From the NCBI RefSeq assembly GCF_000378465.1, contig NZ_KB899928.1, forward strand, positions 35,831 through 99,830: a stretch of 64,000 nt of DNA, given 5' to 3'. The DNA is from Elioraea tepidiphila DSM 17972. Its GTDB lineage: Bacteria; Pseudomonadota; Alphaproteobacteria; Acetobacterales; Acetobacteraceae. The translations under genes and the position numbers were made by a program. The notes under the pieces are model-generated. The model did no database searches and was not told the DNA's origin. It saw only the letters and a list, made by a program, of their open reading frames with translations. Of this stretch, positions 1 through 8,065 are shown in pieces; position 1 is the first letter of the stretch, and each line of letters opens with the position of its first letter.

Positions 1-467
1 ACCTCTGGTGGCGGGGCCTTGCCGCCGGCAACCGGCGCGGCAGAGGTGACGCGAAGCGTCTCGCCCGCGAGGATCGGACGCGTGTCGCCGAACATGCGCT
101 CGCGCCCGAAGCTGAACACCACGTCCTCGACCGTCAGCGTGTCGCCGTTGTGGAATTTCACGCCCTCGCGCAGGTCGAGCTCGACGGTGCGGTCATCGAT
201 GCGCCGCCAGGCGGTCGCGAGCGACGGCACAGGTCCCTGGTCGCCAAGCCAGTTTCGGCCGATCAGGCTCTCCCAGATCGAGGTGTAGAACACTCGCTCG
301 CCGACATTGGACTGCTCGCGCAGCACTTCGAGCGTATTGCTGTTCGAGATCTTCTGCACCGCGACGACGATGGACGGGCGCTGGTCGGGCTGGCCGATCG
401 CGAAACGCGGCAGCGCGAGCGTGCCGGCCGTGCCGGCGAGGATGGAGCGACGGGTCAGACGAGGCAT
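1..467 (-). CDS. ABC transporter substrate-binding protein, family 5 (N-terminal part)
   Basis: This is the first 155 codons of a periplasmic solute-binding protein of the peptide/nickel type (SBP_bac_5); the rest lies beyond the left edge. The N-terminus MPRLTRRSILAGTAG has a twin-arginine-like stretch and a short hydrophobic segment, so export is expected. The region around residues 90-130 has the family pattern (WRRIDDRTVELDLREGVKFH, then NGDTLTVEDVVFSF). It sits 38 bp downstream of the phosphonate monoester hydrolase gene on the same strand. Permease and ATPase genes, if present, would be outside the window. The solute is unknown. Confidence 0.88.
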   Translation of the reverse strand, partial: MPRLTRRSILAGTAGTLALPRFAIGQPDQRPSIVVAVQKISNSNTLEVLREQSNVGERVFYTSIWESLIGRNWLGDQGPVPSLATAWRRIDDRTVELDLREGVKFHNGDTLTVEDVVFSFGRERMFGDTRPILAGETLRVTSAAPVAGGKAPPPE

Positions 468-505
468 GGCGGGGGACCTCCTGTCCTGAGGGTGTCCGGG
501 GGTGG

Positions 506-2074
506 TCAGTACCCGGGCTTCCGTTCCTCCAGTCCGTGCGGAGTGGCGCGGAAGTGGGTGAGCGTGCGTTCGGCATGGCGCAGCCGGTGCGTCAGCAGCC
601 GCTGCGCGTAGTCCTTGATGCGTGACGCCAAGCCTGGATCGTCTGCGCGGTTCGTGAACTGGTGCGGATCCTCGCGCAGATCGAAGAACAGCGGCGGCAG
701 GCCGGCAAAGTGCACGTACTTCGCCTCCGCGTCCTGGATCACGGCGAGACTGCAATGATCCATCGCAAGGCCGAGCGCCGTTTCGGGATGCGAGTAGAAC
801 ACGTCGCGGAAGTCGAACTCGTAGGTGATCGCATCGCGCCACTCGCGCGGGGGCTCGGCTTCCAACAACGGCAGCAGGGACCGTCCGTCGACCGCGCGCG
901 GCACCTCGCCGCCGAGCCAGTCGAGGATGGTCGGCATCACGTCCACGCTCTCGGTGAACGCGTCGAGCGTGCGACCACGCGTGGCCTCGGCCTCGGCGCG
1001 CGGGTCCTTGATGATGAGCGGGATGCGGAAGCTCTCGTCGAAATATCCGAGCTTGCCGAGCAGCCAGTGATCGCCGAGCTGCTCGCCGTGATCGGAGGTG
1101 AAGATCACCAGCGTATCGCGCCATTGATTGGTTGCGTCGAGATGCGAGAACACCGTGCCAAGGCAGTCGTCGATCTCGGCCAGCATGCCGCAATAGGTCG
1201 CGCGCATCTGGCGCACCGACGCCTCGTCCATCTCGGCGGCTAGGCCGCTTGCGCGCTGGAAGAACGAGCCTTGCGCGACCGCGCCGAGATAGTAGGCGAG
1301 CAGCGGGTGCTGCGCGCCCTCCTCTTCCGGCGAGGCCGCCCGCACCGGTGCGATGACCTGCTCCGGTTTGACGAGGGCGTGATACGGCGCGGAGGCGACG
1401 AAGGGCGGATGCGGGCGATAGTAGCCGAGATGCAGGAACCAAGGCTTACCGTTGCGGCCTTTCAGATAGGTCAGTGCGCGTTCGGTGAAAAAGGCGCTGT
1501 CGGAGAGTTCCTTCGGGATGCGTGCGGGCCGGTCAGTGGCGCCCGGCACGGCGTCCTCGCCCTCGGGGAGCCAGATGTCGGCGCGGTTCGGCGGCAGCGC
1601 ATAGCCCTTCTGCGCGACCCAGCCGAAATACCCGTCCATCCCGGGCTCGAACGCGCCGACGCTGCGGAACCCTTCCATCAGGTCGCCGAGCACCAGGAAG
1701 CGCGGATCACGCGGCGAGGTCGTGCGTGGGTCGGGCGTTGTGGTGGTGTAACCGATCAGCGCGGGGTCATAGCCGATCGCGCGCAGCGCCTGGGCGAGCG
1801 TGAAATGACGGCGATCGAGCGGCACGGTGTTCTGCACCGCACGGTGGTTCATCAGGTAGAGGCCCGTGAGCAGGCTGGCGCGAGCAGGCCCGCACGGCAC
1901 CGCGGTGGTGACATGGTTGCGGAACGTGACGCCCTCGCGCATCAGCCGTCGGATATTGGGCAGCTCGATCGGCAGTGCGGGCGAACCCGGCATCATGTCG
2001 GCACGCCACTGGTCGACCACGATCAGCAGGACATTGGTTGCGCGCGTGGAGGTGACGCCGGGGGTATCGCTCAT
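506..2074 (-). CDS. phosphonate monoester hydrolase / sulfatase-family enzyme
   Basis: A 522-residue alkaline-phosphatase-superfamily hydrolase. Residues 61-71 (CGPARASLLTG) match the sulfatase C-x-P-x-R motif, so Cys61 is expected to become formylglycine. Asp21 in VVDQWRAD and the later SDHGEQLGDH segment are expected metal ligands. The sequence closely resembles the rhizobial and Burkholderia phosphonate monoester hydrolases (stretches such as LYLMNHRAVQNTVPLD and YRPHPPFVASAPYH), so that name is preferred over plain arylsulfatase. These enzymes cleave phosphonate and phosphate mono- and diesters and sulfate esters promiscuously. The start at MSDTPG is chosen because upstream in-frame residues do not look like protein of this family. 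No export signal is seen. Confidence 0.88.
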   Translation of the reverse strand: MSDTPGVTSTRATNVLLIVVDQWRADMMPGSPALPIELPNIRRLMREGVTFRNHVTTAVPCGPARASLLTGLYLMNHRAVQNTVPLDRRHFTLAQALRAIGYDPALIGYTTTTPDPRTTSPRDPRFLVLGDLMEGFRSVGAFEPGMDGYFGWVAQKGYALPPNRADIWLPEGEDAVPGATDRPARIPKELSDSAFFTERALTYLKGRNGKPWFLHLGYYRPHPPFVASAPYHALVKPEQVIAPVRAASPEEEGAQHPLLAYYLGAVAQGSFFQRASGLAAEMDEASVRQMRATYCGMLAEIDDCLGTVFSHLDATNQWRDTLVIFTSDHGEQLGDHWLLGKLGYFDESFRIPLIIKDPRAEAEATRGRTLDAFTESVDVMPTILDWLGGEVPRAVDGRSLLPLLEAEPPREWRDAITYEFDFRDVFYSHPETALGLAMDHCSLAVIQDAEAKYVHFAGLPPLFFDLREDPHQFTNRADDPGLASRIKDYAQRLLTHRLRHAERTLTHFRATPHGLEERKPGY

Positions 2075-2203
2075 GCGCGGAGAGGTGCCAGCGCATCGTG
2101 ACCTGGCGATTTCGGATGAATGAAGCTTCGATGAACGTTGCCGTGAACCCTGGATGATCAGCAATGGTCATCCGGTCAGATTCGCGCGTGGACCGCGACC
2201 GCG

Positions 2204-3625
2204 CTAGGGTTTGGATTGAAGCCCGCGTAGTCGTGCCGTGGGCGGTACGACGCCCAGCGCTTGTTCGATCCCGAGACAGGCCTCCAGAATGGCGCGTTCG
2301 GCGAAGCGTGGCCCGACCACCTGCAACCCGACCGGAAGTCCGGTGTGGGTCACGCCGCAGGGCAGGGTCGCCGCCGGCTGCCCAGTCAGATTGAATGGGA
2401 GCGAATAGGGGACACCGTCGCGCCAACGATCATACGCGTCGGTGTGATAGATCGTGCCGACCGTTGGTGCCGCATGCGGCATGCTCGGCGTCAACAGCAG
2501 GTCGTACTCGCGATGCACTGCACCGAGGCGGCGCCCGAGCGCGGCGCGCGCCGCTTCTCCGGCGAGCAGTGCCTCGATGCCGACAGCGAGCCCCTGTTCG
2601 GCCAGGCGGCGGAGCTGGGGGTCCATCTCGTCATGTCGTGCAGGCGGGATCGCGCGCAGCCGCTTGGCGAAGCCCGCCAACCAATAGGCCTCGAAGGACG
2701 GGCGCAGCGGATCAATGATCGGACCGAGCGTCGTGATGCGCGTACCCTGTGCAGCCAGGGTGGCGACGGCTGCCTCGACCACGCGACGCACCTCCGCATC
2801 CGGCGCGACGCCGCCGAGCTCCGGCGCGTAGGCGAAGCGAAGATCCCGCAATCGCGGCCGCAGCGCTGCGAGCCAGCCCGCCGGCGGTGGCGGCAAGGCG
2901 AACCAGTCGCGATCATCCGGTCGTGCCATCACAGCGAGCGTGATGATGGCATCCGCCACCGAGCGCGTGATCGGCCCGCCCGCGACCAACGTTCCGAACG
3001 GCCCTTCGTGCTTGTCATGCGGTACCCGTCCGAAGGTGGGCTTGAGTCCGAAGAGTCCGCAGAAACTCGCCGGGCCACGGATGGATCCGCCACCGTCATT
3101 GCCGAAGGCTACGGTGCCGATCCCGGCGGCCACACAGGCGGCCGCTCCGCCGCTGGAGCCGCCCGGCGTATGGGCGAGGTTCGACGGGTTGCGCGTCGGC
3201 TGGTCGTGCAAAGGGCCGTCCGTCAGCCCCTTCCAGCCGAACTCGGGCAGCCGCGTCTTGGCGAGGATCACCGCGCCGGCCTCGCGCAGCCGTGCGACGA
3301 CAGGAGCATCCGTCTCGGCCGGAGCGTCGTCGCTGGTCCGCGAGCCGTGGCGGGTCGGGAACCCCGCGACGTCCACATTGTCCTTGATGCTCAGTGGCAC
3401 GCCGTCGAGCGCCCCCACGGGTCGGCCGGCCCGCCAGCGTGCCGCGCTTGCTGCCGCTGCCCGCAGCGCGCCGTCCTCGTCGATCAGCTGGAAGGCCTGG
3501 AGCTTGGGCTCCAACCGTGCGGCGCGGGTCAGATGCGCCCGCACGATGTCGACCGGCGAACAGGTGCCGTCGGCGTAGCGCGCACTCAACTCCGCGATCG
3601 AGAGGAAGCAGAGCGCGTCGCTCAT
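2204..3625 (-). CDS. amidase-signature family hydrolase
   Basis: A 473-residue amidase-signature enzyme that hydrolyses a C-N amide bond. The catalytic triad is readable: Lys81 (LSIKDNVDVAG), the cis-Ser around 157 in GGSSGG, and nucleophile Ser181 in GGGSIRGPAS, with the family's 24-residue spacing between the serines. The length is normal for the family. It lies 6 bp downstream of a second amidase with the same residue numbering, so the two are probably an ancient tandem duplication in one transcript. Candidate substrates include aliphatic or aryl amides, ureido acids and carbamates; the sequence does not decide. Confidence 0.9.
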   Translation of the reverse strand: MSDALCFLSIAELSARYADGTCSPVDIVRAHLTRAARLEPKLQAFQLIDEDGALRAAAASAARWRAGRPVGALDGVPLSIKDNVDVAGFPTRHGSRTSDDAPAETDAPVVARLREAGAVILAKTRLPEFGWKGLTDGPLHDQPTRNPSNLAHTPGGSSGGAAACVAAGIGTVAFGNDGGGSIRGPASFCGLFGLKPTFGRVPHDKHEGPFGTLVAGGPITRSVADAIITLAVMARPDDRDWFALPPPPAGWLAALRPRLRDLRFAYAPELGGVAPDAEVRRVVEAAVATLAAQGTRITTLGPIIDPLRPSFEAYWLAGFAKRLRAIPPARHDEMDPQLRRLAEQGLAVGIEALLAGEAARAALGRRLGAVHREYDLLLTPSMPHAAPTVGTIYHTDAYDRWRDGVPYSLPFNLTGQPAATLPCGVTHTGLPVGLQVVGPRFAERAILEACLGIEQALGVVPPTARLRGLQSKP

Positions 3626-3631
3626 GATCGC

Positions 3632-5068
3632 TCAGCCCCGCGCGATGTCCGGGCGATGCTGGGCCCAAGGCCGCGCAGCCTCCAGCAGCGCGCCAAGGCG
3701 CAGGATATCCGCCTCCGCGCCCCAGCGTCCGACGATCTGCACACCGGTCGGCAATCCGTCCGTGCCGAAGCCCGAGGGCAGCGAGAGCGCGGGGTGGCCC
3801 GTGAGGTTGAAGGGATACTGGTATGAGGTCCAACCCTGGCGCGTGATGCCACACTTCACGCCATCGACCTCGACCTCGTCGTTCGCCGCGTCGAAGTCGG
3901 CGGGCAGCGCGGTGCGCGAGGCGGTCGGGGTGACGAGCACGTCGTAGCGGTCGAGCAGGCCCTGGATCGCGCGGAACAGGCCGGCACGGGCAAACTGCGC
4001 CTCGCGGAACTGCGCAAGGCTGAACCGGCTGCCGCGCTCCATGAATGCGATTGTCACCGGGTCCATCCGGTCCCGCCACTCCGGCAGGTACTTCGCGCAG
4101 AACACGGCGAAATTGGCTTGGTAGAGCACCCGACCCTCGAACTCTATCCAGTCGATCCTCTCGGTCACCTCCTCGACGGCAGCACCCATCGCCTGCCAGG
4201 CATCGAGGGCGGCACGCGTGTTCGCTGCGACATCCGCCGCCACGCGCGGGTTGGCGCAGAGCGGGATGTAGCCGATCCGCACTGATGAGAGATCCGCGCT
4301 GACCAGCCCGGGCGAGAGGGGACGCGCCGTGAAGCCGAGGCTCCACGGATCCTTCGTACTCGCACCGGACAGCACGATGTGCATCACCGCCGCGTCGCCG
4401 ACTGCGCGCGCGAGTGGACCCGCGAACACGTTGTTGCCGAACGCGTCGCGCGCGGTGTCGTATGGCACCGCGCCGAGCGTGGCCTTGAGCCCGACCACGC
4501 CGCAGCACGACGCCGGGCCACGGATCGAGCCGGCACCGTCGGTGCCGAGCGCGAGCGGGCCGAGCCCGGCAGCGACTGCCGCCGCACCGCCGCCGCTCGA
4601 CCCGCCCGAGGTGCGTGCGAGATTCCAAGGGTTGCGCGTCACGCCGAAGGACGGCCCGTCGGTCAGGCCCTTCACGCCGAACTCGGGGGTGGTGGTCTTG
4701 CCGAGAATGATCGCGCCGGCCGCGCGCAGGCGGGCGACGAGAACGTCGTCGGCCGTCGCCGGAGGGCTCGCGGCGAAGATCGCCGAGCCGTGAGTCGTGC
4801 GAACGCCGGCGACATCGACGAGATCCTTGATCGTGACCGGCACGCCGTGCAGTGGCCCGAGCGGCCTGCCCTGGATCACGGCCGCCTCGGCGCGGCGTGC
4901 CTCGACACGCGCGGATTCGGCGAGCACCGCGGTGAAGACATTGAGCCGCGGCTGGGCGCGCTCGATCGCCGTGAGAACGGCGTCGATGTATTCCACGGGC
5001 GAAAGCGTACGTGTCCGGATCATTGCCGCTGCGCGCAAGGCGGGCAGGAAGAGCAGGTCGTCGGGCAT
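3632..5068 (-). CDS. amidase-signature family hydrolase (second copy)
   Basis: A 478-residue amidase-signature protein. It shows Lys81 (VTIKDLVDVAG), the cis-Ser in SGGSSGGG at about 157, and Ser181 in DGAGSIRGPAS, so it should be catalytically intact. The start MPDDLLFLPALRAAAM is chosen over an in-frame start 11 codons upstream because it fits the usual family beginning. It is the first gene of a minus-strand unit that continues into the second amidase and possibly the hydrolase after it. It is divergent from a plus-strand peptide-binding protein across 188 bp, suggesting a shared control region and perhaps import of an amide or peptide that these enzymes cleave. Confidence 0.9.
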   Translation of the reverse strand: MPDDLLFLPALRAAAMIRTRTLSPVEYIDAVLTAIERAQPRLNVFTAVLAESARVEARRAEAAVIQGRPLGPLHGVPVTIKDLVDVAGVRTTHGSAIFAASPPATADDVLVARLRAAGAIILGKTTTPEFGVKGLTDGPSFGVTRNPWNLARTSGGSSGGGAAAVAAGLGPLALGTDGAGSIRGPASCCGVVGLKATLGAVPYDTARDAFGNNVFAGPLARAVGDAAVMHIVLSGASTKDPWSLGFTARPLSPGLVSADLSSVRIGYIPLCANPRVAADVAANTRAALDAWQAMGAAVEEVTERIDWIEFEGRVLYQANFAVFCAKYLPEWRDRMDPVTIAFMERGSRFSLAQFREAQFARAGLFRAIQGLLDRYDVLVTPTASRTALPADFDAANDEVEVDGVKCGITRQGWTSYQYPFNLTGHPALSLPSGFGTDGLPTGVQIVGRWGAEADILRLGALLEAARPWAQHRPDIARG

Positions 5069-5256
5069 GATGGCGAGGATCCTCAGAGGCGACGCGATCA
5101 CGCAAGGCTAGGCGCGACCATACGGCACAGCAACCCGCGCACAGCTCGATCCTTGCGCGGAATTGCGCGCGGTCGCCTGGTTGCGGGACCGCGAGCGCAC
5201 CGATAGTGTTGACGCCTGTGCGGCCCGGCCGCGCATCGACAGCGGGAGAAACGATC

Positions 5257-6834
5257 ATGAACGGACTTCGCGCGCGCCGTCGCGACGCGGTGCTTGGCGC
5301 CTCGGCGCTGGCCAGCTTCGGCATCATCCGCCCGCGCGAGGCCCGTGCCGCAACGGCCCTGAACCTCGTGCTGGAGTCGGAGGTCGTGATCCTGGACCCG
5401 CATGTGATCACCGCGGCGATCACGCGCACCTTCGGGCTGCATGTCTTCGACATGCTGTTCGCGATGAACGAGAGGGGTGAGATCAAGCCCCAGATGGTCG
5501 ATGCCTGGGAGCAATCCTCCGACCGCCTTACCTGGACCTTCCGGCTGCGCGACGGGCTCAAGTTCCACGACGGCGCGCCCGTCACCGCCGCCGACTGCGT
5601 CGCCTCGGTCCAGCGCTGGGCGCCGGGGGATCCGCTGGGGCGGATGCTGCTGGCCGCGACCGCCTCGATCGATGCGCGCGATGCGCGAAGCTTCACGCTG
5701 GCGCTGAAGGAGCCGTTCCCGTTGCTGCTTCAGGTTCTCGGCAAACCGAACGCGCCGCTGCCCGTGATCATGCCCGAGCGGCTCGCGCGCACGCCGCGCA
5801 GCGAGCGTATCCGCGAGCCCATCGGCTCCGGCCCCTTCCGGTTCCGCGCCGATCTCTGGCGGCCCGGGAACGTGATGGTGCTGGAGCGCAATCCCGACTA
5901 CGTGCCGCGCGCCGAGCCGCCCGATTTCCTGGCAGGTGGCAAGGATGTGAAGGGCGATCAGCTCAATCTGCGCGTGATGCCGGACCAGACCACGGGTGCC
6001 AATGCGCTGATGGCCGGCGAGATCGACTACATGCAGTACCTGCCGTTCGACCTCATTCCGCTGCTTGAGCGGACGCGCGATGTGCGCCTGCTTGGGCTCG
6101 GCGGGCTGCATCAGTTCCAGGGCAATTTCCGTCTCAACCACGAGGCCCCACCCTTCAACGATCCTGCCGTGCGCCGGGTGCTTTGGAAGCTCGTGGATCA
6201 GCAGGCGATCCTGACCGCGATCGGGATCCCGCCGCAGTTCCAGGCACGTCAATGCGGCTCGTTCTGGATGTGTGACGCGCCGCTCTCGACGCTCGCCGGC
6301 GCCGAGATCGCGACGGTGGATGTCGAGGCGGCACGGCGCGAGCTCCAGGCCACGGGCTACAGCGGCGAGCCGGTGATCGTGCTGGAGGTCGCGGGTTCGA
6401 TCAGCCAGACCGCGGCGATGGTGCTGATCCAGAACATGAAGCAGGCGGGCTTCACGGTGGATGAGCAGGTGATGGACTGGGGCACCGTGCTGGCCCGCCG
6501 GGTGCGCCGCGACGGCTGGTCGATGTTCGCGGTGTACTCCAACGGTACCGACATGATGTCACCGCTGACGCACTTCTATGTCGCCTCGACCTGCGGGGAC
6601 TTCCCGGGCTGGTCGTGTGACGACCGGATCCCGCCCCTGCTTGCCGCGTTCGCCAAGGCCGAGACGACCGAGGAACGTCGGCGTCTGGCGGCCGAGATCC
6701 AGCGGCTTGCGTACGAGCTGACGCCCTCGCTGATGTGGGGGCAGTTCACGATCCCGGCGGGCTACCGCACGCGGCTGCGGAACCTGATCCAGTCGTCCTA
6801 CCCGATGTTCTGGCAGGTCGAACGCACCAGCTGA
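5257..6834 (+). CDS. ABC transporter substrate-binding protein, family 5 (peptide/amide type)
   Basis: A 525-residue SBP_bac_5 periplasmic binding protein. The N-terminus MNGLRARRRDAVLGASALASFG has a basic region, a hydrophobic core and an Ala-rich cleavage site near PREARAATA, consistent with Tat or Sec export. The family motif around LRDGLKFHDGAPVTAADC is present. The start is supported by a purine-rich site (gcgggagaaa) just upstream. No permease or ATPase genes are adjacent, so it is an orphan binding protein that must use a transporter encoded elsewhere. It ends 7 bp before the convergent aminotransferase gene. Confidence 0.88.
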   Translation: MNGLRARRRDAVLGASALASFGIIRPREARAATALNLVLESEVVILDPHVITAAITRTFGLHVFDMLFAMNERGEIKPQMVDAWEQSSDRLTWTFRLRDGLKFHDGAPVTAADCVASVQRWAPGDPLGRMLLAATASIDARDARSFTLALKEPFPLLLQVLGKPNAPLPVIMPERLARTPRSERIREPIGSGPFRFRADLWRPGNVMVLERNPDYVPRAEPPDFLAGGKDVKGDQLNLRVMPDQTTGANALMAGEIDYMQYLPFDLIPLLERTRDVRLLGLGGLHQFQGNFRLNHEAPPFNDPAVRRVLWKLVDQQAILTAIGIPPQFQARQCGSFWMCDAPLSTLAGAEIATVDVEAARRELQATGYSGEPVIVLEVAGSISQTAAMVLIQNMKQAGFTVDEQVMDWGTVLARRVRRDGWSMFAVYSNGTDMMSPLTHFYVASTCGDFPGWSCDDRIPPLLAAFAKAETTEERRRLAAEIQRLAYELTPSLMWGQFTIPAGYRTRLRNLIQSSYPMFWQVERTS

Positions 6835-6841
6835 GGAGAAC

Positions 6842-8065
6842 CTATGGGGCAAGGCCGCGGATCGCACGGAACCCGGCCTCCGCCGCCTCCAGCACCTGGT
6901 CGATATCCGCGTCGGTATGAGCGGCGCAGAGGAACATGTTGTGTCTGGGGTGCAGGAAGGCGCCGGCGTTCAGCGCCGCACGGCAGAATGCCGAGCCGAT
7001 GCGGAAACCCTCGTCATCATCGAACAGGAACAGCGGCATCTGCACAGGCCCGCTCTGACGGAGGCCCACGCCGTGGGTGCGTGCAAGGGCATCAAGACCA
7101 TCGCGCAATCTCCGGCCGAGCCGCTCCATGTGCCCAATCGCATCGAGTTCGTCGAGCCGGTCGAGGGTCGCGACGGCGGCGGCCATCGGGACCGCGGCAC
7201 ACCAGAACGAGCCGGTGACGAAGATGCGAGACGCGGCATCGCGCCAGCGATCGCTTCCCGTTACGGCGGCGAGCGCATGTCCGTTCGCGATCGCCTTGCT
7301 CCAGGCCGCGAGATCGGGACGGACCCCAACGATCTCCCAAGTGCCGCCCCGGTGCAGCCGAAAGCCGGCGCGGACGTCGTCGACGATCAGGGCAGCCCCG
7401 CGCGCGTCGCACACCGCACGCACGGCGCGGGCGAAGGCCGGATCGGGCAGTTCCTGATCGACCACGTTGTCGTGGCGGAAGCCCGTCACGATCACGGCGG
7501 CGAGATCGTCGCCGGCGCGCTCCGCGGCGACGTGGAGACTCGCGATATCGTTGTAGGCGAAATGGATCTGGTGCGCGCGGTCGGCCTCGGTGGTGCCTGC
7601 GGGCACGGGCGTGCACCAGGGCGCCGCTCCGTGATACGAGCCGCGTGCGATCAGGATGGTGCGCCGCCCGGTATCCGCGCGCGCGATCATCACGCAGGCC
7701 GTGGTCGCATCCGTGCCGTTCTTCTGGAACATCGCCCAGTCGGCATGCGGCGCGCGTGCCACCAGGCGCTCGGCAAGCTCCACCATGACTGGCGCAGGAC
7801 CATTCAGGCAGTCGCCGAGTGCGGCCTGTCGCGATACCGCCTCGTCCACCGCCGGGTCGTGATGGCCGAGTACGACCGGCCCCCAACTGCACATCAGGTC
7901 GACATACTCGCGACCATCCGCGTCCCAGATCCGTCCGCCTTGTGCGCGCGCGAAGAACTGCGGATAGCCCGCAGGAAGGCGCGCGGCGTGCAGATGGCCC
8001 CACATGCCGCTGGGTACCACGCGCGCAGCGCGTGCGCGCAGCAGTGCGTCCGTGCCCGGGCTCAT
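6842..8065 (-). CDS. class III PLP-dependent aminotransferase (glutamate-1-semialdehyde aminomutase-like)
   Basis: A 407-residue class III aminotransferase. Residues 45-60 (RIWDADGREYVDLMCS) are the family N-terminal motif, Asp229/Asp230 in LIVDDVRAGF contact the PLP ring nitrogen, and Lys257 in AAWSKAIANGH is the Schiff-base lysine. The family includes glutamate-1-semialdehyde mutase and omega-amino acid transaminases. Placement as the last gene of the dimethylformamidase-like operon suggests it deaminates an amine or amino acid released by the amidohydrolase. The 4-bp overlap with the upstream E1 fusion gene implies translational coupling. The catabolic role is inferred from context only. 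Confidence 0.88.
   Translation of the reverse strand: MSPGTDALLRARAARVVPSGMWGHLHAARLPAGYPQFFARAQGGRIWDADGREYVDLMCSWGPVVLGHHDPAVDEAVSRQAALGDCLNGPAPVMVELAERLVARAPHADWAMFQKNGTDATTACVMIARADTGRRTILIARGSYHGAAPWCTPVPAGTTEADRAHQIHFAYNDIASLHVAAERAGDDLAAVIVTGFRHDNVVDQELPDPAFARAVRAVCDARGAALIVDDVRAGFRLHRGGTWEIVGVRPDLAAWSKAIANGHALAAVTGSDRWRDAASRIFVTGSFWCAAVPMAAAVATLDRLDELDAIGHMERLGRRLRDGLDALARTHGVGLRQSGPVQMPLFLFDDDEGFRIGSAFCRAALNAGAFLHPRHNMFLCAAHTDADIDQVLEAAEAGFRAIRGLAP

Noticed and set aside
2152..2173. Small inverted repeat GGATGA/TCATCC between the PMH and amidase genes
   Set aside because: Only a 6-bp stem with a 10-base loop and no T-run; too weak to call a terminator or operator.
2261..3826. 521-codon open frame on the plus strand
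   Set aside because: It is antisense to the two amidase genes. Its composition (Arg/Ala/Gly-rich, no motif) is what GC-rich DNA produces opposite real genes.
3096..5696. 866-codon minus-strand frame
   Set aside because: Runs out of frame through both amidase genes and the divergent promoter; no protein-like segment.
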